This document shows, piece by piece, positions 15,505 to 27,081 of a DNA stretch of 64,000 bases; positions within the stretch are counted from its first letter, which is position 1; each line of letters begins with the position of its first letter. The notes beneath the pieces were generated by a model. The model saw nothing but the letters and a program-made list of their open reading frames with translations. It was not told the DNA's origin and searched no databases. The stretch lies in the NCBI GenBank assembly GCA_029266495.1, contig JAQSWS010000001.1, forward strand, positions 1-64,000. The letters are read 5' to 3'. The translations under genes were made by a program, and so were the position numbers. This DNA comes from Rariglobus sp. GTDB lineage: Bacteria; Verrucomicrobiota; Verrucomicrobiia; Opitutales; Opitutaceae.

Positions 15505-16833
15505 ATGAATACCCGCCACCTCTCGCTTTGCTGCCTGCTCGCCGGATTATCCTGGTCGGGTGCCGCCTCGGCTGCCGCAGACCCGTCCGTCGCCCGGCCG
15601 ATCTTGCCTGCTCCGCAACCCGCCGAGTCGAGGTTGCTCCTCACCGACGTCCAGGCCTGGCAGGCCTACCGCACCGGTGTGCACGCCAATCCTGACGCGT
15701 TGAAGAAACTCCGGCAGGCCGCCTCCGCCAACCTTTCACTCAAGCGCTTCAGCGTGGTGGACAAAAGCGCCGCGCCTCCCGGGGGCACGTTGCATGACTA
15801 CACTAGCCTGGGGCCCTACTGGTGGCCCGATCCCGCAAAACCCGACGGGCTCCCCTACATTCGGCGTGACGGTGAGCGCAATCCCGAGTCCCTCAAGACG
15901 GACCGGGCTGCGATGGAGTCCCTTGGCCTCGCGGTGTCATCCCTCATTCACCACGCATGGGTCGACGACTCCGCCGGACGCAGGGACAGCGAAGCTCATG
16001 CGCGCCAGGCCGCACGACTTCTGCGCGCCTGGTTCCTGGAGCCGGAGACGCGCATGAATCCCCACCTCCGTTTCGCCCAGCGCATTCCGGGGGTTTCCGA
16101 AGGACGCGGTATTGGAATCATCGATACGGCGATGCTGTGTTTCTTGCTCGATGAGGTGAGTCTGTTCGAGCACATGGCGGACACTTCCGCATGGGGCGAT
16201 GGGGTGTGGACGGCCGGCGACCGTGAGGGATTGCGCCAGTGGTTTTCCGACTACCTCGACTGGCTGCTCACGAGCGACCACGGACGTGACGAGTGCAAGG
16301 AGCACAACAACCATGGCACCTGGTATGATGCGCAAGTCGCCACCTTCGCCGTGTTCTGCGGACGCCCGGAGGTCGCCCGCCGGCAGATCGACGAATTGGC
16401 CCGGGGGCGCATCGCCAAGCAAATCGCCCCCGACGGCAGTCAGCCGCACGAGTTGGCGCGCACGCTCTCGTTGACCTACTCGACTTTCAATCTGCTCGGT
16501 TTCGCCGTCCTTGCGCGCGTGGATGCACGCGTGCCGCAATCGCCGGCGGACGACGGAAGTGAAAAAGCGCCGGGCGCGCTCTGGCGGTGGCGGGGGGAGA
16601 ATGGGGCGGGAATCATCCCGGCGCTCGACTGGCTGCTGCCTTACCAGCTCGGCGAACGTCCATGGCCACACCGGCAGATCACGCCGTTTTCCATCCACGC
16701 CAGCGCCGCCTGGTTCTACCGGCTGGCCGGACAGGAAACGGGCAACGCGCTCTACGCGGATGCAGCCCGCAAACTCGCCCGCGAACCCTGGTCGGCGGTT
16801 TCCTATTTTGGCGCCGGGATGAAGTCCAAATAG
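15505..16833 (+). CDS. Alginate lyase-family protein (alpha/alpha-toroid polysaccharide lyase)
   Basis: 442-residue secreted protein with a signal peptide (residues 1-24, ending ASAAA). Motifs typical of the alginate-lyase superfamily (Pfam Alginate_lyase; PL38-like) are YWWPDPAKPDGLPYIRRDG (about 104-122), RNPE, KEHNNHGTWYDAQ (about 266-278) with the Asn-His expected in the active site, and DGSQPHELARTLSLTYS (about 310-326). It would cleave a uronate-containing polymer by beta-elimination in the periplasm. The exact substrate (alginate or glucuronan) cannot be read from sequence. The start is the ATG at 15505. It is convergent with the beta-galactosidase, with a strong hairpin between them. 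Confidence 0.85.
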   Translation: MNTRHLSLCCLLAGLSWSGAASAAADPSVARPILPAPQPAESRLLLTDVQAWQAYRTGVHANPDALKKLRQAASANLSLKRFSVVDKSAAPPGGTLHDYTSLGPYWWPDPAKPDGLPYIRRDGERNPESLKTDRAAMESLGLAVSSLIHHAWVDDSAGRRDSEAHARQAARLLRAWFLEPETRMNPHLRFAQRIPGVSEGRGIGIIDTAMLCFLLDEVSLFEHMADTSAWGDGVWTAGDREGLRQWFSDYLDWLLTSDHGRDECKEHNNHGTWYDAQVATFAVFCGRPEVARRQIDELARGRIAKQIAPDGSQPHELARTLSLTYSTFNLLGFAVLARVDARVPQSPADDGSEKAPGALWRWRGENGAGIIPALDWLLPYQLGERPWPHRQITPFSIHASAAWFYRLAGQETGNALYADAARKLAREPWSAVSYFGAGMKSK

Positions 16834-16860
16834 GATGCGGGCGGTCAGCAGTGACCGTGA

Positions 16861-16900
16861 CCACTCGCTGGTGCTCGGAGCTACCAGCGCCAGCGAGTGG
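16861..16900. terminator. Hairpin between convergent genes, probable bidirectional terminator
   Basis: The sequence CCACTCGCTGG at 16861-16871 pairs with CCAGCGAGTGG at 16890-16900, and the stem extends through GCT/AGC with one G-U wobble, around a ~10-base loop. It lies between the stops of the alginate-lyase-family gene and the GH2 gene. It has no T-tract, so it may instead act as an RNA-stabilising hairpin or be a member of a palindrome family. Confidence 0.5.
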
Positions 16901-16913
16901 GGCGGCGGGCGCC

Positions 16914-20396
<3,483 letters not shown>

Positions 20397-21221
20397 TCAC
20401 CGCGAAAGCCCGCCCGTGCCCCAGGCCTGTGCGCGCACCGCGCGCGGGCTTGCCCCGGTCAGGGTGCGCACCCAGCGGGAGAAATGGAACGGCGTCTGGA
20501 AGCCGCAGCGAAACGCCACCTCGCCGACCGTCAGCCCGGTGTCGCGCAGCAGGCGCACGCCTTGACGCGTGCGCGCCTCCCACAGCGCCCGCACCGGAGT
20601 GACCCCGAGGTGACGCTTGCACAACTTGACGAGCTGCGCTGGCGACACCCCGGCGACCTTCGCCAGCGCCGGCAGGTCGGCGGGCTCGGCCGCATGCAGG
20701 CCGAACCACTCCAGCAGGCGGCGCAACGCATCCGGTTCCTCCCGCGCGCCGGCGCGAGACTGCGCATCGAATACGTATTCGCGCAACGCCGCGATCCCCA
20801 GCGCCTCGACGAGCCCCGGGGCCTCGTGTCCCGCCGTCTTCGGCAGCCCCAGGCCCAGCTCCATCAGTTGCGCAAGGCGGTGCGAAACGCGCACCACGGC
20901 GGGAGCCTCCGCGCACGCCCGTTGCAACTCGCGATCGGCCAGCGACGGATGGATCGCGCACCACGTGTGGTGTGTCCGTCGTTTTTCCGAAAAAAGAAAA
21001 TGCTCCCGTCGTCCCGGACGAAACAACCCCACTTCACCCTTGGCGATGTGCACCTCCCCGTCCTCCACCTTTATGCATGCCTCCCCCTCCTCGATCACCA
21101 CCAGTTGAAAATCCGTCTGCACGCGAGGACCGCATTTTCCGCCTTTGTCATAGATCACATCGCCAAAAATAACACGGCCGGCCTCCGCCTTTCGGAGCGT
21201 AATGGATAGGTTATCGATCAT
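20397..21221 (-). CDS. AraC-family transcriptional regulator (AraC-1)
   Basis: 274-residue regulator. The N-terminal cupin-like sensor (about 1-110) contains IVIEEGEACIKV-like strands and a Pro-Gly turn RPGRREHFLFS. The C-terminal double helix-turn-helix (about 165-270) reads LAKVAGVSPAQLVKLCKRHLG (in parts: LAKVAGVSP, QLVKLCKRH), then LRDTGLTVGEVAFRCGFQTPFHFSRWV. It probably activates the GH2 gene immediately downstream and/or the divergent dioxygenase at 21270. The gap to the latter is only 48 bases and AT-rich. It starts at the ATG at 21221. The ligand is unknown. Confidence 0.88.
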   Translation of the reverse strand: MIDNLSITLRKAEAGRVIFGDVIYDKGGKCGPRVQTDFQLVVIEEGEACIKVEDGEVHIAKGEVGLFRPGRREHFLFSEKRRTHHTWCAIHPSLADRELQRACAEAPAVVRVSHRLAQLMELGLGLPKTAGHEAPGLVEALGIAALREYVFDAQSRAGAREEPDALRRLLEWFGLHAAEPADLPALAKVAGVSPAQLVKLCKRHLGVTPVRALWEARTRQGVRLLRDTGLTVGEVAFRCGFQTPFHFSRWVRTLTGASPRAVRAQAWGTGGLSR

Positions 21222-21269
21222 CGTGTGGCTTATGGAGGACTTAATATTGTGTTATAGATAGATCGCATC

Positions 21270-22316
21270 ATGAGCACCGCAACACCCGATCTTCCCCGTT
21301 CCGCTTCCGTCGCCACCCGTCGCAGTCGTTTTCCGCTCGTCCGCCCCGCCGGTTATTTCTCGCCCGACTCCGATCCGGCGGAGCTCAAGGCGTTTTACGA
21401 CGCCAATGGCTATCTCGTGATGGAGGATGCGTTTTCACCCGCCGAGGTCGCCGGACTGATCGATGAGACCACGCAGATCTGCCGCGGCCGGCGCGGCGAG
21501 ATTCAAGGCTCCACGCCTTTGCCTGACACCCTGACGGAGGACGAGGTTCTGAGGCAGTTTCTCTGCATTCACTTTCCTCACAAATTCTCCGCGCCGACGA
21601 AAGCCACGCTGTTCAATCCGGCCACGCTCAAGGTTCTCACCAGCGTGGTCGGCCCGAATGTGAAATGCATGCAGTCGATGCTTTTCATCAAGGCCTCCGG
21701 CAAGCCCGGCCAGGCCTGGCACCAGGACGAGGATTACATTCCCACGCGCGACCGCTCCCTGGTGGGCGGCTGGATCGCGCTCGACCGGGCCACGATCGAA
21801 AACGGCGGGCTGTGGGTGATTCCCGGCTCGCACAAGCATGGCATTCTTTGGGAGCAGGAATGGCACGGCGACCGGCGCTTCGACTGCGCCGAGGAGAGTC
21901 GCGGGTTTCCCTACACCGACGCCGACGCGGTGCCGGTGGAGGTCGAAGCCGGATCTGTTGTATTTTTTAATGGATACTTATTGCACCGGTCCCTGCCGAA
22001 TCGCGCGCCCCAGGGCCGCTACCGGCGTTCGCTCGTGAACCACTTCATGAGTTGCGAAAGCTACCTGCCCTGGAACAAGCCGGCGGACGGCACGCCGATG
22101 GCCAAGGTGGATTATCGCGACGTCGTGGTCGTTGCCGGAAAGGATCCGTTCGCCTATCGGGGTTATGCCGACGTCGCCAAGCCCCTGTTGCGTGGTGACG
22201 GACGCAGCGGGTGCGTGAGCTGGAGCGTGGCCAACAACAAGCACCTTTACTCCGACGAAGTCGCCCCGGGTGAACCGATCGTGCAGCCGGCACCGTCCGT
22301 CAGCAGCGTGAATTGA
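21270..22316 (+). CDS. Phytanoyl-CoA dioxygenase (PhyH) family protein
   Basis: 348-residue cytoplasmic Fe(II)/2-oxoglutarate dioxygenase. The metal facial triad is visible as HQDED (His-X-Asp, about 151-153) and the distal His in GYLLHRSLPN (about 238). ENGGLWVIPGSHKHG is the usual second-strand signature of the PhyH family. The substrate is unknown. In carbohydrate clusters such enzymes oxidise small molecules or modified sugars. It is divergent from AraC-1, which is its likely regulator. The start is the ATG at 21270. It is followed by a convergent PEP-CTERM gene. Confidence 0.85.
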   Translation: MSTATPDLPRSASVATRRSRFPLVRPAGYFSPDSDPAELKAFYDANGYLVMEDAFSPAEVAGLIDETTQICRGRRGEIQGSTPLPDTLTEDEVLRQFLCIHFPHKFSAPTKATLFNPATLKVLTSVVGPNVKCMQSMLFIKASGKPGQAWHQDEDYIPTRDRSLVGGWIALDRATIENGGLWVIPGSHKHGILWEQEWHGDRRFDCAEESRGFPYTDADAVPVEVEAGSVVFFNGYLLHRSLPNRAPQGRYRRSLVNHFMSCESYLPWNKPADGTPMAKVDYRDVVVVAGKDPFAYRGYADVAKPLLRGDGRSGCVSWSVANNKHLYSDEVAPGEPIVQPAPSVSSVN

Positions 22317-22372
22317 AGATCTGTTGGGACGCGATTTGAGCAGCGGGAATGCTGCTGGCAGCGAGTGGCGCG

Positions 22373-23188
22373 TTAAGAGGCGGTCCGACGCGAGCGCCGG
22401 GCGGCCAGGGTCAGGCCGAGCGTGGCGGCGGCGGCCAGAAGCGCGACATTCGCTGGCTCGGGAATCGCGGCGGCGCTGAAGGTGATGGACGGAAGATAAG
22501 CGGAGGTGGCGGCCTCGCTGCTGTGAAAAACGACGCCGGGGAGATTCATGTTGGGTCCGGTGGTCGAGGTAAGAACGAGGGAGGGGGTGTTGAGCGAGGT
22601 GACGCCGGTGCCGTAATGATTGCCGAGCCGGCCGGCGGCCCAGTTCAGGTAGGTCGTGAGCGCGCCGGACGTGCCGGTGAAGGTGTGAGTGGTGTTGGCG
22701 ACGGAGGAGAGAGTGACGGAGAAGCTGCCGAGCAGCACGGTGCCGGAGGAATTCAATGCGATCGCGCTGGAGGTGCTATTATACGGCGCGTTGTTCCAGG
22801 TGATGGTGGATTCGGACCAACTGGTTGAACCGGTGATGCCATACACATTGAATGACACGGTCGTAAAGGCGCCTGCGGAACCCAGGAGCGCGCTCGACGT
22901 AAGCGAGAGGGTGGCGTTGGCGAATTCCTGATTGGGCTGAAGGGCGCCGGTCAAATTGAGACCAAGGTAGACCTTGCGATTGAAATCGGTGTCACGGGCG
23001 GCGAGCTGCCAGGTCGTGGCGGAGCCGGAGGTTCCTTGGACGGTGACGGCGTTGGTGGTGCCGCTTTGAATCTGGTTATCCTGGACGACCAGGAGCGTGG
23101 CGGCGTGTGCGGACGCAAGGCTCAGGCAGGCGACGGATACGGCCAGGGTGAACGCGCGAAACGCAGGCAAAAGATGGGGAAGGAGCAT
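22373..23188 (-). CDS. PEP-CTERM protein with CBM96/DNRLRE-like domain
   Basis: 271-residue exported protein. The signal peptide covers residues 1-29 (LAVSVACLSLASAHAA). The body is one DNRLRE/CBM96-like beta-sandwich, with VYLGLNLTG, FANATLSLTSS and the diagnostic STSWSESTITWNNAP. It ends in a PEP-CTERM tail IPEPANVALLAAA, a hydrophobic helix and RRSRR. No catalytic residues are seen, so it is probably a surface carbohydrate-binding protein anchored or processed by an exosortase. The ATG at 23188 was chosen because the longer frame upstream is not signal-like. It is divergent from the beta-helix protein at 23373. Confidence 0.82.
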   Translation of the reverse strand: MLLPHLLPAFRAFTLAVSVACLSLASAHAATLLVVQDNQIQSGTTNAVTVQGTSGSATTWQLAARDTDFNRKVYLGLNLTGALQPNQEFANATLSLTSSALLGSAGAFTTVSFNVYGITGSTSWSESTITWNNAPYNSTSSAIALNSSGTVLLGSFSVTLSSVANTTHTFTGTSGALTTYLNWAAGRLGNHYGTGVTSLNTPSLVLTSTTGPNMNLPGVVFHSSEAATSAYLPSITFSAAAIPEPANVALLAAAATLGLTLAARRSRRTAS

Positions 23189-23372
23189 GGGGTAAGGATT
23201 GGACTGACTGCAAAAAGCATGTTTTGTCCGGGCCGTCGCTGCAAGCCGATGTCCCGGGAATTTTTCATAACGGGTGCGGTTTGTTTGCAACCGAGGGGAG
23301 AATGCACAGCAACTGTTTGCAGGGTGTCGCGGCTTGTCGCGAGGGGACGAAGTGGGATTGGATGGCGGGCTT

Positions 23373-24521
23373 ATGACGCACCACCCCGGCCGGTCGGTTT
23401 TGGAGTTTGGCGCACGTGGCGACGGGATCTCCGATGATGGCGAGGCGTTGCAACGCGCGCTCAATGCCGGCTCCGGGACGGTGGTCGTGCCGGCGGGGCA
23501 TTATCTCATCGGTCGAGTGCTGCGCCTGGGATCCGGCACGCGGCTCCAGCTCGATCCGCAGGCGAGGATGCGGCTGGCGGATGGCGTGGCGACGACGCCG
23601 GACGATTACTTTTTGACAAATGCCAATCCGACGACGGGAGATGTGGACATCGTGATCGAGGGCGGGTTCTGGGATGGTAACAACACCGGCAACGCGCGGC
23701 CCTCTGGGTTGTTCGATTACGGATGTTCGGGGGCGATGATGCATTTTCAGAATGTGCGTGGGCTGCGGTTGGCGGACATGGAGCTACACAACGCGGAGGC
23801 GTATCATGTGCGGTTGACGCAGGTGCGCGGATTCGAGGTGGAGCGGATCCGCTTCAGCGCGACACGCGTGCGCAATAACAACGACGGCATTCATCTGGGC
23901 GGCAATTGCGAGGACGGGGTCATCCGCGATATCAAGGGACTGCATCCCGGCGTGACCGGTGACGACATGATCGCGCTGAACGCCGACGATGCGCTCGCGC
24001 GCACGGAAGTGAAAGGCATGACGTGCGGGCTGATCCGCAACATCCGCATTGAGGAGATCGAGGCGCAGGGTTGTCACAGCTTCGTGCGGCTTTTGAGCGT
24101 GGTGTCGCCGATTGAAAACGTGTCGATTCGCGGTGTGCGCGGCACGTGCGAAATCGCCGCGATCAACTGTGATGCGGCGCGCGGCTGCCGCGTGCCGGTG
24201 TTCGACGAGAAAAATCCGCCGTTTCCCGACGGCGTGGGATTTTTGCGCAACATCACGGCGGAGGATTTTTTCGTGGCGAAGTCGGTGGCGAACGACATCG
24301 CGCTGCTGCGGCTGGAGACGCGCATGACCAATTTCCGTGTCCTGAATTTCATACGTGATCTCGCGACGGACCTTGCCCCGGCGGTGCCGACCTTGCGTCT
24401 GCGGCATGTGGCGGTGGACAAACTGCTGGTCAACGGCTCGCCGGGGCCCGTGCCGTCGGTCGCTTTCGGAGAAACCCACGCGATGACGGAGTCTGGATTT
24501 CAGGAACTGCGGATCAATTGA
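23373..24521 (+). CDS. Right-handed beta-helix protein, GH28/pectate-lyase-3-like
   Basis: 382-residue protein beginning with the GH28-type opening LEFGARGDGISDDGEALQRAL (in parts: FGARGDGISDDGEA), where short coils start the beta-helix. Repeated strands follow, such as DVDIVIEGGFWDGN, LRLADMELHNAEAYHV and NNNDGIHLGGNCED, with the Asp-Gly-Ile-His and Gly-Asp-Asp (TGDDMIALN, about 207) positions that match the polygalacturonase active-site layout. No signal peptide is visible from the ATG at 23373, so it may act on imported oligosaccharides in the cytoplasm. Specificity (galacturonan or rhamnogalacturonan) is not determinable. Confidence 0.75.
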   Translation: MTHHPGRSVLEFGARGDGISDDGEALQRALNAGSGTVVVPAGHYLIGRVLRLGSGTRLQLDPQARMRLADGVATTPDDYFLTNANPTTGDVDIVIEGGFWDGNNTGNARPSGLFDYGCSGAMMHFQNVRGLRLADMELHNAEAYHVRLTQVRGFEVERIRFSATRVRNNNDGIHLGGNCEDGVIRDIKGLHPGVTGDDMIALNADDALARTEVKGMTCGLIRNIRIEEIEAQGCHSFVRLLSVVSPIENVSIRGVRGTCEIAAINCDAARGCRVPVFDEKNPPFPDGVGFLRNITAEDFFVAKSVANDIALLRLETRMTNFRVLNFIRDLATDLAPAVPTLRLRHVAVDKLLVNGSPGPVPSVAFGETHAMTESGFQELRIN

Positions 24522-24551
24522 GTCCGCAGTTCCGCTCCGGACCGCGGGTGA

Positions 24552-25958
24552 TCAGGTGTAATGGAAGTGGGCGGTCGCGGCGCAGGTTTTGCTGGCGACG
24601 ACGCGGACCCAGTGGGCGCTGAAGCCGGGCGGAAACGTCACGACTTCGGATGCGCCGGGAGCGACGGGCACGGTTTTCCAAGCGTGGAATTTGCCGTGAC
24701 CGAGGGCGTCGACCTCGATGGTGATGGCGACGGGTTTCGAGGAGTCGTGCGAGAGATGCACGCACTTCTGGTCGAAGCCGGTCATGAGATACGGGTCGCT
24801 GGGTTCGCCGGCTTTCACGGGTGTTTCCCACCACGGGCCGCCCCAGCCCTTGGGTTTGCCGAGCTTCCAGAGATCATCGGTCTTGCCGAACCAGAGGCCG
24901 GACTGCGGCTCGGCGCACTGGAGGTTGCCGCCGCTCTCGTGGCTGGTGTTGTCGCCGCCGATGATGAGCATGCCCTTCCATGAGCAGAAATCGCCGTGGA
25001 CCCAGAGGTGCGTGGAGATCGGGCGGATGCCCCAGATGCGGTTGCCGAAGGCCCAGGGCGAGAGTTCATAGAACATGCCATGGTGGTCCATGAGCAGGCG
25101 CTCGTGCTCGGTGGAGCGGATGCGCGGCCATTCGGTCTGCCACTTGTGCTCCCAGCAATGCGAGGCCTTGGGCAGGCGGTAGGTGGTCCATTTTTTATCG
25201 CCGCCGGTGAAGACCTTGAGGATCGCGGAGGCGCGGTCCCAGCCGGTCGCGAATATGTTTTTGCCGTAGGGTCCGAGTCCGCCGAGGCCGACGTAGGGCT
25301 TGCGCTCGATGACGGTCCACCTGGTTCCGTCGAATTCGGCGAGGGTGCCTTCGCTTTGTTTGCCGAGGAAGTCGGGCTCGCTGTAGTCGTTGTTGGCGAC
25401 GACGAGGCGGCCGCCCTCGGTGTAGCAATCCTTGAAATGGCAGCTGAATTCCCCGGGGGTGCCGAGTTCCCGGGTGAGGTCGAAGAGGAGTCTGGTTTTA
25501 AGGGTGTGGACGTTGAGTTCGAACAGTTCGCCCTCCATGCCGAGCATGTAGACGAGATTCTTCGGGTCGGTGAGGTGGGTGGCGGTGCCGCAGAGGCGGA
25601 TCTCGGTGAGAGCTTTTACCGTGCGGACCCTGTGCTTCGTATCGATGACGTGCGGGCCGATGATGAGCTGGCTGGATTCGCCGTGGACGAAGCGGTTGGC
25701 GTAGGTGCCGTCCACGCCGGCGGGATGGCGGGTCATCTTGAAGTTTTCGTCGATGACGCGAAGGCCGGTGCCGGTGCCGCTTTGTTTGCGGTGGGAGACG
25801 TAGTTGAGGATGTAGAGCCGGCCGAGCCAGGGCATGAGACAGCCGATGCCGACCTCGCTGCGGGGCGGGCCGAAGTCCGCGACCTGGGCGAACGCGGGGA
25901 TGACGCCGCTGACATTGGGCGGAAGGGCGGGGTGCGGGGCGGGGGACGTTTTTTTCAT
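24552..25958 (-). CDS. Conserved protein of unknown function, LacI-2 divergent partner
   Basis: 468-residue soluble protein without a signal peptide. I do not recognise the family. It is rich in Trp, Gly and His, with repeated blade-like segments (GRLYILNYVSHR, GRLVVANNDYSEP, GKNIFATGWDRAS, GMLIIGGDNTSHESGGN) about 50-80 residues apart, which suggests a beta-propeller-like fold. There is no clear catalytic motif. It starts at the ATG at 25958, just 53 bases from a palindromic operator and divergent from lacI-2, so it is probably that repressor's main target. It lies beside a GH28-like gene that converges on it. A role in sugar or uronate processing is only a guess from position. Confidence 0.6.
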   Translation of the reverse strand: MKKTSPAPHPALPPNVSGVIPAFAQVADFGPPRSEVGIGCLMPWLGRLYILNYVSHRKQSGTGTGLRVIDENFKMTRHPAGVDGTYANRFVHGESSQLIIGPHVIDTKHRVRTVKALTEIRLCGTATHLTDPKNLVYMLGMEGELFELNVHTLKTRLLFDLTRELGTPGEFSCHFKDCYTEGGRLVVANNDYSEPDFLGKQSEGTLAEFDGTRWTVIERKPYVGLGGLGPYGKNIFATGWDRASAILKVFTGGDKKWTTYRLPKASHCWEHKWQTEWPRIRSTEHERLLMDHHGMFYELSPWAFGNRIWGIRPISTHLWVHGDFCSWKGMLIIGGDNTSHESGGNLQCAEPQSGLWFGKTDDLWKLGKPKGWGGPWWETPVKAGEPSDPYLMTGFDQKCVHLSHDSSKPVAITIEVDALGHGKFHAWKTVPVAPGASEVVTFPPGFSAHWVRVVASKTCAATAHFHYT

Positions 25959-26010
25959 GAGGAGGATTGCCTTGAAACTAAAGGCTGGCGGGCCCGGGCC
26001 AATGCGCATG

Positions 26011-26030
26011 AAATCGAATGCGTTCGATTT
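26011..26030. promoter_or_regulatory. Probable LacI-2 operator
   Basis: AAATCGAATGCGTTCGATTT is an 8+8 inverted repeat with a near-symmetrical GC centre, directly abutting the lacI-2 start codon. A perfect ATGCGCAT lies beside it at 26002-26009. It could repress lacI-2 and the divergent gene at once. Confidence 0.65.
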
Positions 26031-26031
26031 T

Positions 26032-27030
26032 ATGGCGCAGATCCAACCCTGTTCCCTCGTAAAGGTGGCCCGCGCGGCGGACGTGGCGGCATCGACGGCG
26101 TCGCTGGCCTTGCGGGGGAGTCCACTGGTCAAGGCGGCGACGATCGCCCGCGTAAAGGCGGTGGCGGAACGGCTGGGTTATCGCGCCGATCCGCGCGTGG
26201 GTTCGCTGATGGCGCGCATCCGCCGGGCAAAGGCGGCGAAGGACCGGGAGCGGCTGGCATTCGTCTGGGTGAGCGCGACGCGGGCGGACACGCGGAGGGA
26301 TTCGTTTTGCAAGGCGACGTTTGCGGGGGCGAGGAAACGCACGGAGGAACTCGGATGTGTGCTGGAGGAGTTCTGGCTGCACGATGGTGGAATGACCGCG
26401 GCGCGGCTGGAGAAGATCCTGGTGGCGCGCGGGATCACCGGCGTGGTGTTTTCAGCTCCGGTGCACGACATGGAGGTGTCGGTGGAGTGGAACTGGAGCT
26501 ATTTTGCGGCGGCGATCATCGGCAACTCGGAATGCCATCCGCCGCTGCATCGCTCGGGGCATTACCATTATCGCAGCATGTGGACGGCGATGGAAAAGCT
26601 GCGTGAGGCGGGGTGCCGGCGACCGGTGGCGATCCTGCATGAGCCGCATCACCGGCGAATTCACGGGGTGCACCAGGCGGCTTTCGTGGCGAACCATCCG
26701 TTTCCGGGGCGGGCGCTGGCGATGACGCGGTTTGGCCTGCCGGAGCGGGAGGCGGAAACACGGGCGTGGCTGGCGAAGACCAAGGCGGATGGATTGATCT
26801 TCGTCGTGAATCCTCCGGAGGAGACGCTGCGGATGCTGCAGGCGATCCCGGGGGTGCGGCGGATGGTGACCTTGGGTGGCCCGAAGGAGGGGCTGCCGGG
26901 CATCGACATGCGCGAGGATTTAATCGCGGCGAGTGCGGTGGACCTGGTCGTGGCCCAGTTGCACCGCAACGAACGCGGTGCGCCGGCTCACCCGACAACG
27001 TTGCTGCTCGAAGGCGAGTGGAGGGCGTGA
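26032..27030 (+). CDS. LacI-family transcriptional regulator (LacI-2)
   Basis: 332-residue repressor. The HTH reads VKVARAADVAASTASLALRG with the hinge RVKAVAERLGYRADPRVGSLMARIR. The sensor domain follows and ends SAVDLVVAQLHRNERGAP, the same C-terminal signature as LacI-1 and LacI-3. The ATG at 26032 was chosen: upstream in-frame ATGs would translate the operator palindrome as protein and place the HTH too far from the N-terminus. It is divergent from the unknown gene at 25958. The start codon follows the operator after one base, which implies strong autorepression or a leaderless transcript. Confidence 0.88.
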   Translation: MAQIQPCSLVKVARAADVAASTASLALRGSPLVKAATIARVKAVAERLGYRADPRVGSLMARIRRAKAAKDRERLAFVWVSATRADTRRDSFCKATFAGARKRTEELGCVLEEFWLHDGGMTAARLEKILVARGITGVVFSAPVHDMEVSVEWNWSYFAAAIIGNSECHPPLHRSGHYHYRSMWTAMEKLREAGCRRPVAILHEPHHRRIHGVHQAAFVANHPFPGRALAMTRFGLPEREAETRAWLAKTKADGLIFVVNPPEETLRMLQAIPGVRRMVTLGGPKEGLPGIDMREDLIAASAVDLVVAQLHRNERGAPAHPTTLLLEGEWRA

Positions 27031-27061
27031 GGCGGTGACGGAGCCGGTGCGTGCGAGCACA

Positions 27062-27081
27062 GGCACGTTGCAAGCGACGGC
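27062..27081. repeat. Dispersed 20-base repeat, copy 2
   Basis: GGCACGTTGCAAGCGACGGC, one base different from 7086-7105. It lies in the short gap between the convergent lacI-2 and solute-binding-protein genes and touches the latter's stop codon. A small GTGCGTGCGAGCAC hairpin precedes it. Confidence 0.5.

Noticed and set aside
26005-26031. Earlier in-frame ATGs for lacI-2 (MRMKSNAFDF)
   Set aside because: They would translate the operator palindrome and push the HTH away from the N-terminus, which is atypical for the family.
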